23,994 bases of DNA from Dissophora ornata (Eukaryota; Mortierellomycota; Mortierellomycetes; Mortierellales; Mortierellaceae), in the NCBI GenBank assembly GCA_025201705.1, contig MU617088.1:1-23994 (forward strand), in the 5' to 3' direction. Of this stretch, positions 9,593 through 18,268 are shown piece after piece; position 1 is the first letter of the stretch; each line of letters starts with the position of its first letter. The notes under the pieces are model-generated. The model was not told the DNA's origin and did no database searches. It saw nothing but the letters and a program-made list of their open reading frames with translations. The translations under genes were made by a program, and so were the position numbers.

Positions 9593-10464
9593 TCAAATGC
9601 ACACACCTTCTTCTCCTTCCTCCTCTGTATCTGTCTCCATGACCTCATTGCCACGGATGCGCTCCTCTATGATGTGTCTCATCTCGTTGTGAATGGCTCG
9701 TTTGACAAGTTTGGGCCAAGATGGCCCTGCCTTTTCTATTCCCTCAAAGATGAGATCTTTGACCTTGAGGAAGTCCGATCATACGACACATGGCCCTTTG
9801 TTAACCCCCATGCTTCTTCGATAGGGTTAAGATCTGGATGATAGAGAGAGAGTCGCCGTACATGATCGCCATATCTATTGGAAGGCGTTAGAGACGTTTT
9901 TTCTACCTGTGAACGATCACATCCACTGCCAGGGGGACTTGGTACTCAGGTTGTTAAGCCATCTCGTACATCGTACAGGTCAGCTTTCTTGCGTTTCTTT
10001 AAATCGTCCACGTAAAGGTCCTTGTTTATTCCAAGCACGCGTTGAATGAGTTCAGACTTGTTGAGTGTTGAGAGAGTTTTGCGAGTTTCTTCACCAGCTG
10101 ATCTTATAAACTCGCGTCGATGATACTTGGCATTGCCCATGCAGAAAACAACCTCTTTGTAACTAACATCCATGCAATGGCGGCACAATTTCTCCGTATA
10201 ATCCTCAAATATCTTGGTATTCATATTCTCGTGGTAATCAGAGGGGCCTCCCAGATACGCGGTTCCCCTATCCATCCCTTTTCGCAACTGGAAAGGAGAC
10301 AGGAAGATGCTGAAAAACTGGAGGCCCCTCTCACTCATTAACACAGATGCCAAAATCTTCACCAAGATGCTGATACTCCTACTCAAGAAAGCAATGCCCG
10401 CCCTCCTTAACACATACCAAACCCGATTCCCCAGATGACGATCCATTGTAGAGAACGATAGCAA
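9593..10464 (-). pseudogene. Tc1/IS630-like DDE transposase, 3' two-thirds, broken
   Basis: Reading on the minus strand from 10464, recognisable blocks are MGNAKYHRREFIRSAGEETR, KTLSTLNKSELIQRVLGINK and DDLKKRKKADLYD, then QPEYQVPLAVDVIVHR, then YGDHVRRLSLYHPDLNPIEE. The last is the classic H-P-x-L-N-P-I-E motif carrying the final acidic residue of Tc1/IS630-type transposases. The second catalytic Asp site reads MGN instead of the usual MDN. There is a TAA just before QPEYQ. A 32-bp insert (9906-9875, GT...AG) sits inside HR|YGD. A frameshift follows SYDR, then EKAGPSWPKLVKRAIHNEMR and a Glu-rich C-terminus end at 9593. The N-terminal DNA-binding part is missing. A piece of a related element lies at 13917-14165. 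Confidence 0.62.
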
Positions 10465-10621
10465 CGGCTGCCCTCATGGACCATGGGAGAAAGATACGAT
10501 CAAAACACATGGTAGTCCTACTAGACTACAAAAGGCTATGACCAAGTCCATGTTACCTTTCTTTCTTTCTTTTTTATCACAATTATCGCAGGAGCACAGC
10601 CCTTTGATAAGATAGATCCTC

Positions 10622-11081
10622 ATGGGTGATTCCTCAAACAATGACTTGCGAGCGATGGCCCTCCGCTTGGAAACTGAACTCCAGGAACTACGAGGCCACC
10701 TCATTCTCGATGATCCCCATCCTCACTGAGTACCGTGCCCGCACGTCAGTCCATGACACCCAGTTCGACCACCCAAAGGATTCTTTGGTGAAGTATACAC
10801 TTCTGGTACGATATGCTCTGGCCGGGTCACTCCACCAGTTTGTCGTGGGCGCTGAGTGTACCTCCAACCATATTAAGACGATCATGCGCCTCCTTCCTAT
10901 ACCTGCGGATGCTCGACCACTCAAGGCACGCGCCGTGGGCGCCACCCTCGCTCTCATGAAGGGCGTTGGAGTTGATGACTTCATGATCCAAGGCAATTGG
11001 TCAACTCCCGCCATTGTTAATACTTTCCACCGTCTCTCTCGCATGACAGCCACCAACTTTACGACCACGGTATTGGGTTAG
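10622..11081 (+). pseudogene. Tyrosine-recombinase (DIRS-like) retroelement fragment, internally deleted
   Basis: From ATG 10622 a short helical frame (LRAMALRLETELQELRGHL) stops at 10727-10729. A second frame carries LTEYRARTSVHDTQFDHPKD and then LVKYTLLVRYALAGSLHQFV. It continues into LKARAVGATLALMKGVGVDD, GNWSTPAIVNTFHRLSRM and a C-terminal TVLG. The last blocks look like the end of a tyrosine recombinase of a DIRS-type retroelement (Arg in ARAVGATLAL, then GNWS). The expected catalytic Tyr position reads His (NTFHR), so it would be inactive. The upstream part resembles the start of the Gag-like gene, so a large internal deletion is likely. The family assignment is from pattern memory only. 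Confidence 0.42.
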
Positions 11082-11086
11082 CTCTG

Positions 11087-11158
11087 GGATCGTCCCGCCT
11101 TGTCCCACCCCTTGTTTACTTGCAAATAGACAGAGATTTCACTATGGGATCCCTCGCG
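11087..11158 (+). repeat. Repeat downstream of gene C, copy 2 (also at 6180-6240)
   Basis: GGATCGTCCCGCC, CTTGTCCCACCCCTTGTTTA and GGGATCCCTCGC in the order found at 6180-6240, with about 11 extra bases in the middle. It directly follows the recombinase-fragment stop and is followed by A-rich DNA, as expected for a retroelement end. Confidence 0.6.
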
Positions 11159-11214
11159 TGGACATAAAAAAAAAACTGTATTGGAGGAATCTCTTGCCGT
11201 CGAGTAATAAGACA

Positions 11215-11379
11215 ACGCTGAAAATAATCGCCGTACCACCCACGTTCTCAAACTTAAATTACAACATTGAATCCCAGAACTACGGCGGACTTGCTACAAG
11301 CCCTCTGCCACGAAAAGTCATATCCGGAGGGGACTCCCTTGCATTCGGTTTGTAGCCAAGCATGCTGTAGGACCATCGT
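11215..11379 (-). pseudogene. Decayed ancestral 3' coding end of gene C
   Basis: Downstream of the present stop of gene C, the minus strand still matches the last coding part of gene A: TFRGRGLVASPP then stop, DSML then stop, and ENVGGTAI, against TFSGRVLVPSQR, NSMSKL and DNAGGTAM in gene A. This shows the ancestral protein ended like A and that gene C has been shortened by a frame change. Confidence 0.6.
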
Positions 11380-13712
11380 CTATGAAACTTCGATGCGTTG
11401 GACCCTGGGCTTGTCGGAAGGTATTGTGCTTGCAACTCTCACCTCACCGAAACTGAGTGTTCCAAAATATTTCTCGTAGTCTGGTTGTCGCTGCATCTCC
11501 TGGATCTTGGCTCGAAGAAAGCTAGTCGGTCCTATATCCCTATCGCGGTGTAAATAGTATTCGACAATGCAGGCCGGGAAAGCTGGGGTAACGTACTCGA
11601 CCACCTCTTCCAACTTCAGTACAGGATCGACATCCTGTTGATATTCGTCATTGCATGGCAAGAATGTGTTTGACGGTAGAAATCTCTTAAAGCTATGATG
11701 CAGAGTCCCGTCTTTTACGCAGTTCCAGGCCTCTAGGATGAACTTCCAATAATCCTCGATCGGAATGTCACTTAACTGAGTAGCACTCGTTGGCAGAGCG
11801 GCACCTGTTGGTCGACCGAGAGCGGCTTTCCTCGCCTCCAAGAGAAAGTGGAGGTCCGCCTTCAGCTCCTTCGCGATCCCGCTACTCATAGGCATCAACG
11901 CAGAAAGCTCTTTTGGCACCTTGAAAACCGTAACGCGTCCCGTTGTATAGGTGGACTCGCAGGGATCGACTTCGAGAAGACGCCAAACCGCTTCGTCTAC
12001 CAACAGTGCAACTTTAAATAGTAGCGCGCGCTCCCTATCAAACCTAGTCAACCAATCCTTGAATACTGAAGTTGTCAAGTCCTCCACGCCTGCATTCACC
12101 ACCACATCACCATATCCGTCAATCCCAGGGATGCCTGAACCATGTCTGACTACATGAATAAAGCGCGCATATAAATAATAGTTAAAAATCACATCAGAGA
12201 GCCTGACATACGACTACATGTTAACACATGATGACTTGGTTCAACGTACCCAGAACAAGCGGCTTTACATCACGACAACCAAACACGTTGCTACATAGCA
12301 ACACAGAAACGCTGACGGTGTCCATTGCGCTTTCATAATTCTCCTGAGGTCCTCTTTGAAAAGTCCGTGTTGGTATCGCGCCCAAGAACATGCTCGTCAT
12401 GTCGCACCAATAAATACTGCGCATATTGAAGCCGTCAAGTTTAGCATGCAACTCCTTGAACGCTCGTGCTGTATCGTCGTCGTTTGTATTTTCGCTGTGC
12501 ATCCCTCTGAGGGAGATCTGTCGACGATTTTTGAAATTCTTGAGCCATCCTGACGAGAACTGGCATGGAGGCAGTGGTTTCAACAGTAGACCCGAGAGCA
12601 TCCTATGGATTTCAAACGCCTGCGTCGTGATTTTGTGGCCTGACACTGGGATGCGTCGAGACTTCAGGTCCAAGATCCAGGCTAGAAGGAGTTCTTCGAG
12701 AACGGCAAAGTGTAGCTTCGCCACTCGAGACGTCTCCAGCGTCAGACCTAGGTGTGGTGAACTTTCGGCAAGCTGTTGCAAAATCGCTTTGTTTTTGATA
12801 ATACCATGGACGGTCATACGAGGCACGTGAAAGTGCTTGGCAATCTTCGAATATGATTGGGGGTTCTTCGTCCAATATTCGATAATCTGGAGCTTTTTCT
12901 GCAATTGGTACGATCTGCGTGGTCGTTTGCCTTCAATTGGATAATGGTCCCCGGCGTCCATTTCATTCGTGGTACGTTTTTGACTTATGCGACCCTCTCT
13001 CTTTACTTCGTCTTGACGTTGATCGAGAGTCTGATGCTCTATGTCATTGTCTGTGTATTCTTGATCATCCAGAATAGGCTCACAAGTACTAGAAGCCGGC
13101 CTTTCGAGCACTTCTTGTTCCTCAAAGGACCAGCCCTTTGTAACTGAAGGCGTCTATTTCATGAAAAATATGGATGTGAATGGTTTATCGACCCAACGTA
13201 GCCCTTTTTCACGTAAACTTTTATCTCACCCTTCGTGGGGAGGCGTACAACTTGTCCCAAAACCGCTGCTCCTCTTCTGTTGATGGACTGGACTCGGAAT
13301 CCTGCGGGGCCACTGCAGCCACGCTCATTTTACCCACAGGTGGTCCCTCTGTTTGTATGTTGATAGCCAGGCTATCGGTAAGTTCCTGTACAGTTGGTTC
13401 AAGGAAATAATGAACCTCTTGAGTATGCGGCTGGCCATGGCGATTTGAATGTTGGACAGAGGGAGGTATGTTTGTAGTTCTGTTAGACTCTTGGGTGGTG
13501 ACATTTGTCGATGGAATTTGTGTGTGGTTGGAAGTAAGAAACTGAAGTAGCAAGGGGTTTGAATATGCCGCTAAATGATTTGTGAGTGGCAGAGAGTGGG
13601 GGACGGATGTGTCGGAGACCCCTGACGGTCCATCAACAGGCACGGCTTTGGATGGGTCATCATGGTGCCATTGTTCAGGAGAGGCTAGTCCGAGCGGCCG
13701 TTGGCTATCCAT
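11380..13712 (-). CDS. Gene C: domesticated pogo/CENP-B-like transposase protein
   Basis: Exons 13712-13230, 13135-12250 and 12149-11380; intron 1 is 13229-13136 (GTGAGA...AAAG) and intron 2 is 12249-12150 (GTACGT...GTAG, 100 bp). The joined frame is 713 codons, open (712 aa). Residues 1-161 are the variable N-terminus, starting MDSQRPLGLASPEQW and ending EEEQRFWDKLYASPRR. The Psq-type helix-turn-helix is about 230-282 (KRPRRSYQLQKKL, KIAKHFHVPRMTVHGII) and the CENP-B-type domain about 303-371 (SGWLKNFKNRRQIS). In the DDE remnant, Asp406 lies in IYWCDMTSMF and Asp508 in LLVDEAVW. Ser545 in MPMSSGIAK replaces the third Asp. The shared DRDIGPTSFLRAKIQEMQ block is followed by a 4-nt net gain relative to A. 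This ends the protein early at IEVS and leaves the old tail as untranslated sequence. Closest to A in the helix-turn-helix region and to B in the C-terminus. Confidence 0.82.
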
Positions 13713-13861
13713 TGTTTTTTAGTCGAATGATTGGCAATGGGAATGGTATAGTGTAGTAGGGGCGATATGGCGCAATGGAGCAGAAAAGAAAGGATGAAAA
13801 ATGCAGTAAAAGAGTTGTCTGATGCTCACTTTAATAGTTGCGCTTGAGAGCAGCCCAAACC

Positions 13862-13877
13862 TGTTGGATAGAGGACG
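13862..13877 (-). promoter_or_regulatory. 16-bp upstream element of gene C shared with gene B
   Basis: Identical to 8984-8999 (CGTCCTCTATCCAACA on the minus strand) and 150 bp before the ATG at 13712. The TATTAAAG at about 13829-13836 on the minus strand is a possible weak TATA box. Confidence 0.5.
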
Positions 13878-13916
13878 CAAAATTTCTGAAATTTGTATCG
13901 AATCCTTAAGAACCTT

Positions 13917-14165
13917 CCTTTTGAAGATGTCCATGGGACATCTTGTAGATTGCTTTGGTCCAGTTGTTCTTTTACTCTTCTCCATGACCAACAGAGTAAC
14001 TGGAGCCTCTTTGGTACGGATGCGCTCCTCTTTGATGTGTCTCATCTCGTTGTGAATGGCTCGTTTGACAAGTTTAGGTCAAGATGGCCCTAACCTTTCT
14101 ATTCCCTCAAAACGACACATGGCCCTTTGTTAGCCCCTTTGCTTCTTCAATAGGGTTGATCATGA
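13917..14165 (-). pseudogene. Tc1/IS630-like transposase, 3' fragment
   Basis: The minus strand reads NPIEEAKGLTKGHVS, then after a shift KRAIHNEMRHIKEERIR, then TLLVMEKSKRTTGPK. The first two blocks match the C-terminal part of the pseudogene at 9593-10464, with Trp changed to Lys in EEAWG. It is a short broken remnant inserted upstream of gene C. The tail after IKEERIR differs from the other copy. Confidence 0.5.
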
Positions 14166-14184
14166 TAGAGAAGGAGTCACAGTA

Positions 14185-14984
14185 CAGTCAAACTTCACAT
14201 TAGGCACCAGACCGGAGTTTTGATTCGCAATTTAAATTTATATAAGCAATGGCTTAAAATAGATTCCGGTCCTTTTTTCGCAGGCACGAGCCTCAAAAAG
14301 TAGGCAAACAGAACAGGGGCACGGTCTTGGACATATCAATTGAAACGGCCCGGGTTGAGAAGATTGGAACGACTTGATTTTTACATTGGGCACATGGTTA
14401 ATGGAACAGACCGAGCATCACAATTGGATCATTCCAATTGGAACATTCCGAGTACGCTATTTGGACCAATTCAGGATTCAAGAGCATGAACACCATCTTT
14501 ATACAAGAAGACGGCAGAGGAGGATCAATGGTCGACGCCCCTGCCGCGATGGATGTCGATGTTCCCAAGACTGTTCAGAATCTGGTCAGTTTCGAAGACT
14601 TTTTGGAAAACCAGCAGGCAGCACAACAGGCGCAGCAGGAGGAGAGCGAAGTAAGCGAGGAGGACGAGGGTAGCGACAACGAGTCTGAACCAAGCGCTGC
14701 CAGTACCTCAAAGACAGCTGCGAGGTAAATACCAGGTGTTGCAGAAGCGTCAGATTGAGAAACATATCCACGGAATGGACAACCTTCTCCTTAGCACAAC
14801 ACAGGCAGCAGCTATGGCGAAGATGTCCAGGACCACAGCCTGGAGATACTACAAGCGATATCAGGGTGACCCAGAAAAACGCATTCCGATCAAGGAACCC
14901 CACACCAAGAAACCCGGTCCCCGGACAGTACTGAACGAGGAACACACCCAGTTCATCATCAGTTTTGATCAACCTTTTTATTGA
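14185..14984 (+). pseudogene. Tc1/mariner-like element, left end and N-terminal transposase part
   Basis: A TA dinucleotide at 14183-14184 is followed by CAGTCAAACTTCACATTAGG, typical of a Tc1/mariner end. From ATG 14530 the plus strand reads MVDAPAAMDVDVPKTVQNLV, an acidic Gln/Glu/Ser-rich stretch, and then a stop (TAA 14726-14728). After a frame change it gives LQKRQIEKHIHGMDNLLLST. A helix-turn-helix follows (TTQAAAMAKMSRTTAWRYYK) and KKPGPRTVLNEEHTQFIIS. The coding sequence breaks at about 14965, where a different element in the opposite orientation begins. The catalytic domain and right end are missing. The stop at 14726 could lie in an intron (GTAAAT follows AGG at 14725), so the frame change need not be damage. 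Confidence 0.6.
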
Positions 14985-16150
14985 CATGCTGGTGATTTGC
15001 AATAGAACTCATCAAGCCAAACGAACAACGCATCTTTGAATCGGTCCGAGTTTCGCTGCTGTAAGTACTGACGCCTGAGTCGCTGTACTTGGTCTTTCCT
15101 GAGTCCTTGTACTGGAATCCCATCTCGCACATCATTTTGCGGATGGTCTCTTTGCTTGGAATCTTGTAGCTGCTGGGCCATGACTCTTGTATGAACTTAC
15201 GACGACGGTTGAGAGTAACAACACATCCGACGAGATTTAGTTCTGTTGCCTTTTGGCAAAGATTTGACGCCATTAGACGTGCAGAACTATAACGGGCATG
15301 CATTCCTCGACGGCCAAGTTCCGGCCAAAGACAGCATCTCTAGCTGTGTTCTGCGAGACCCCGAAGTACACAGCAGTTCGCACGAATGGGTCCATGGTTG
15401 CAACTCTCTTTCCTCTGTTCTTTTCCTCGGCGCACACCTCAAAGAAACGGACAGCGCGTCTCTCATCCTCTGTCAGCTTCTTACCCTTCGCCGCTTATAT
15501 TTGTCTATTCAGATGGCCGTGCCAAGTTGTACATTTGCCCCAAAATCCAGCTTCTGCTCCATCTCCTTCATTTGACGATTTTGATCCTTGAGTCTGTGTT
15601 GTAGTTTATTGGCCTTATCCCACGCAGCGGGCTCGTCTTCCATCATGGACAACAAAGGATTGATCTGCGTCCTTGAAGGAAGTTCAGTAGCAGACAGAGA
15701 CAATACCTGTGCCAGCATCAAGTCATCATTATCCTGTTCTTCCTCGAGTGCTTCTCACATCAGTCGGTCATTACAAACTGCTTGCTGATCTGCATTTTCC
15801 TCCTGCGCTTCCCTCTGCTGTCTCTTCCTTGCTGTACAATAGAAAGATGGGTTAAACAAAAAAATAAAATTCAAGATTAATGACTGGGATTGAGGATCTC
15901 AGGAACAAACGCTAGTACGTGTCTTTGCGCAAAGTTTGACAGAAACAAGGTCGCTGAACAACACCACAGTGGCAAATGTGACAAAAAACAGGTGGAAGAG
16001 CGATTTATTAGCGATAAAATGAATTGATGGAATTCACGATAAAAGTCCTCAGGCTGAGCACAACTCACCTAGCAAAGCTGGGGTGACGATAGCAGAGTGT
16101 TGAGAAATGTGGTCCAGAGTGGATGGCGTAGATCGATGAGAAAAAATGCA
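14978..16150 (-). pseudogene. Second Tc1-like transposase, N-terminal part, broken, with one intron
   Basis: On the minus strand exon 1 (to 16069) reads HRSTPSTLDHISQHSAIVTP then ALLA. A GTGAGT...TACAG intron 16068-15832 joins it in frame to RKRQQREAQEENADQQAVCN. One TGA follows RLM. A coiled-coil-like stretch comes next (LQHRLKDQNRQMKEMEQKLD). Later blocks are KKLTEDERRAVRFFEVCAEE, MDPFVRTAVYFGVSQNTARD, then after shifts PSKETIRKMMCEMGFQYKDS and NSDRFKDALFVWLDEFYC, whose Asp is probably the first catalytic residue. The frame changes at least twice and the rest of the catalytic domain is absent beyond 14978. It abuts the truncated element at 14185-14984 head-on. Confidence 0.55.
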
Positions 16151-16229
16151 ATCAAGACAGGGATTCCACAGGCCTCACGAGTGAAGAAAGGACAATATTG
16201 ACAGGTTGACACAGGTTTATTTATCGTTT

Positions 16230-16965
16230 TGTATTGATAGCCTGTTCGCTAACTATGGGTTGGGTTTCTATAGCAAATCCAAGGCTGCTACTTTTCCGGC
16301 GACAACTGCACCATATCAAGCACATACGACAAGTATTGAGAGCAGCAGACACAGCTAACCTGACAACAATCACTGCCCAACACCCTCCAGCATCTCTAGA
16401 AGTCATAGATCAAGCACTGGAAAGGTCCCTACAAACGATGGAGATCAATGACACGCAGCTCCAATAAACGAGCAACAAAAAGTGGCGGAAGTACCTACAA
16501 GGGACCTTTCCACCACACAGGATGCATGCCCCAGCTTCCTTCTGGAAAGGATGGTGGAAAGACAAGAGCAAGCCAAGGTTCAAAAACATACTTTGACGCT
16601 ACCATGACAACAAACTGAGTTGCGCACAACAAGTGCACAAGATTACTCCAACGACCTTCCCCACACCGCCTTGCCACACATGCCAACAAGAAGAGACGCA
16701 AGGCTACATGCTCTTTGAGTGCTCACCAAAGAACACTGTTTGAAACATGATACTCACAAGTTACACAACGTCGCCCAACCCAGTCGGCCCAACCCTTCCA
16801 ACGCCTATTGGACGTCAAGCACAGCCTCTCCTGGTAGTTGCGCACTACCGGCTCACTCGGCAACAAGTGGTAGCTGCCTCTCTCCTCGGCATATTGGGAC
16901 AACATTGGAGAATCAAACTCGAAGACACTCCTTTCGCCAGCGTTGGCGGACTAAATAGTGCAGAA
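16230..16965 (+). pseudogene. Probable LINE (non-LTR retrotransposon) 3' end fragment
   Basis: Plus-strand blocks are HHIKHIRQVLRAADTANLTT and ASLEVIDQALERSLQTMEIN, then after a stop RKYLQGTFPPHRMHAPASFW and KGWWKDKSKPRFKNIL. A Cys/His segment follows (CAQQVHK, then CHTCQQEETQGYMLFECSPK). A Cys-x2-Cys...Cys motif close to the end of the reverse-transcriptase ORF is common in fungal LINEs. Frames change at least twice, so it is dead. No RT catalytic motif is present, so the class is inference. Confidence 0.42.
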
Positions 16966-16977
16966 ACGCGAAGTAAA

Positions 16978-17229
16978 TTATATATCTCCTTTATTTAAAA
17001 TCAACAGTCCAATGTTGCATTCTTCTTGTGCAACCTCAGCAATGCGACAATGCAGTGTCCTGTTGTAAACCCTTGTCGCGCACTCTTTCTGTAATTCCTC
17101 TACACTTGATCTTTCCCCTCGATAATTACAGGAATGGCTTAAACTATAAAGAACCTCCCGGTATTTCAATAACCGGTCGAAATAAACGGCGTATTGCGAC
17201 ATATAATCTTGAACACGTTTCTGCTGCAA
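16978..17229 (-). CDS. Unrecognised 84-codon ORF
   Basis: An open frame on the minus strand reads VQDYMSQYAVYFDRLLKYRE, then SHSCNYRGERSSVEELQKEC and CRIAEVAQEECNIGLLILNK, ending at 16978. Composition looks like a real helical protein (many Glu, Arg, Tyr and Cys) and AATAAA lies just before the stop. It could be the last exon of a longer gene or a transposon remnant. The adjacent upstream reading frame 17239-17544 is not clearly connected. Confidence 0.3.
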   Translation of the reverse strand: MQQKRVQDYMSQYAVYFDRLLKYREVLYSLSHSCNYRGERSSVEELQKECATRVYNRTLHCRIAEVAQEECNIGLLILNKGDI

Positions 17230-17565
17230 AACGGTCGGTTATAAACGCTGTGTTTGCATTTCCACGAAACACCATGATTTGAGGACGTCGTGTATTGATA
17301 TCAGGTACAGTGTGGGTGTTCTACAACTACAAGGAATGCACAATGTATGGGGAGCAAGCAGTACATGCTGGAGGTTGAGTCCACGATATTCATGACGAAA
17401 CCCAAGAGAATGTTTATGAAAGTTGGGATCCCACATTTTCGTTGTCCTCATAGTCGTCGTCATGGTGGTGGTTGTCGGCGAAGCGCACCTACAAGCAAAT
17501 GAGATTTTTTTGAAATACTCGACAACGAGTGATACGCAAGGCACTTGCGCGGTTGCTTTTGTCCA

Positions 17566-17781
17566 TTAGGTGCAGTTGTCACTTTCACATTCGATTTCGC
17601 ATTCGATGTTGACCCCTTTAGGTCTGCAGAATTGAAGGTATCCGGGATGCGAAGCTAGCGATAGATCAGACCAGTGCGCATAGTTTTTATCGCCGACGGG
17701 CTGTATGGCACCATTTGCAGGGCTACAGCTCAACATTAGCGCACTGAAGGGATCGAAGATGAACTTGCTGTGGATCTCGTA
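17566..17781 (-). CDS. Small Cys-rich protein segment, copy 1 of a duplicated gene
   Basis: The frame is open from 17781 and has an ATG at 17736 giving 56 aa: MLSCSPANGAIQPVGDKNYA, then HWSDLSLASHPGYLQFCRPK, then GVNIECEIECESDNCT and a stop. The end resembles copy 2 (GINIE, EIDYENDDSTQC), which continues to a GTAAGT donor. Copy 1 has GCAAGT at the matching place, so the stop may be secondary. Upstream on the same strand are the in-frame alternatives HQSPNTTSQVTEKQLARSIV and a TATA box. No signal peptide was found. The family was not recognised. Confidence 0.35.
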   Translation of the reverse strand, partial: YEIHSKFIFDPFSALMLSCSPANGAIQPVGDKNYAHWSDLSLASHPGYLQFCRPKGVNIECEIECESDNCT

Positions 17782-17977
17782 TTAACAATCGATCTAGCTA
17801 GCTGCTTTTCAGTGACTTGAGACGTGGTGTTGGGTGATTGGTGCATGGGTATTACGAGATTGATGGTAGTGGTTTCGTCTGCTTTATGGTGGAAGTTGAT
17901 AGGACTTGAGGCTTTATTTTCAATTTTATTTGTTCGCAAGTTGCTGGTGAAGGAAAGCGAGAAAAGCAAAAGGCTTG

Positions 17978-17986
17978 TTTTTATAT
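17978..17986 (-). promoter_or_regulatory. TATA box, repeat copy 1
   Basis: ATATAAAAA on the minus strand, followed by ACAAGC. The same string occurs at 21869-21877, so both repeat copies have the same core promoter. Confidence 0.5.
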
Positions 17987-18060
17987 CTAATCGACTGCTT
18001 TTGTACAGGCTGTGTTTCAATTTTCCCGCAAGGTGTTGTTCACACTGGGTACTTACCATT

Positions 18061-18104
18061 GTAGCTCATGGATTGAGCAGGTTTGATAGTGTGCGCACAG
18101 ACGA
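18061..18104 (-). promoter_or_regulatory. 44-bp block identical to 21951-21994
   Basis: A 44-base block, containing GAGCAGGTTTGATAGTGTGC on the plus strand, is identical to 21951-21994. It lies about 75 bp upstream of the TATA box in both repeat copies. It is more conserved than the coding part, which fits an upstream activating site. GTGCGCAC in it is an 8-bp palindrome. Confidence 0.55.
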
Positions 18105-18268
18105 TTCCAAGGACTGACAGCTGCACAGACAAAAATATACATAGAATAGAAGGTTACTACTTTGTTAGCAATGGTCACTGGGAAAGAATTCCGTCCGATT
18201 ACGCTCTTCTCTGCACCTGCAACTGTTTTTGTTGCGCATACATCCTTGGTAGTTTATTTCACAAGACA

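Larger units (their letters stand above)
17540..18104 (-). repeat. Diverged direct repeat, copy 1 (with 21630-21994)
   Basis: Order of shared blocks, read on the minus strand: a 44-bp identical block at 18104-18061, TTGAAA(A/C)(A/T)CAG-type sequence, a TATA box, GTCACT(G/A)AAAAGCAGCT, then a coding segment with GVNIE/GINIE, and a splice donor. Similar blocks occur in the same order at 21994-21630. Spacing differs because of insertions in copy 1. The two copies flank gene D. Confidence 0.65.

Noticed and set aside
9286..9642. Plus-strand 118-codon frame
   Set aside because: It overlaps the C-terminus of the minus-strand transposase pseudogene and low-complexity DNA, with no motif or splice support.
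9303..10542. GTAGTCTAG inverted 9-mer as ends of the Tc1-like pseudogene at 9593-10464
   Set aside because: A 9-bp match over 1.2 kb is close to chance and does not extend. No target duplication is clear.
9141..13917. Shared AAGGAA(A/G)GTTCTTAAGG in opposite orientation at about 9145 and 13905 as a terminal repeat
   Set aside because: It is short, contains a self-palindrome (CTTAAG), and lies inside coding-like sequence in one case.
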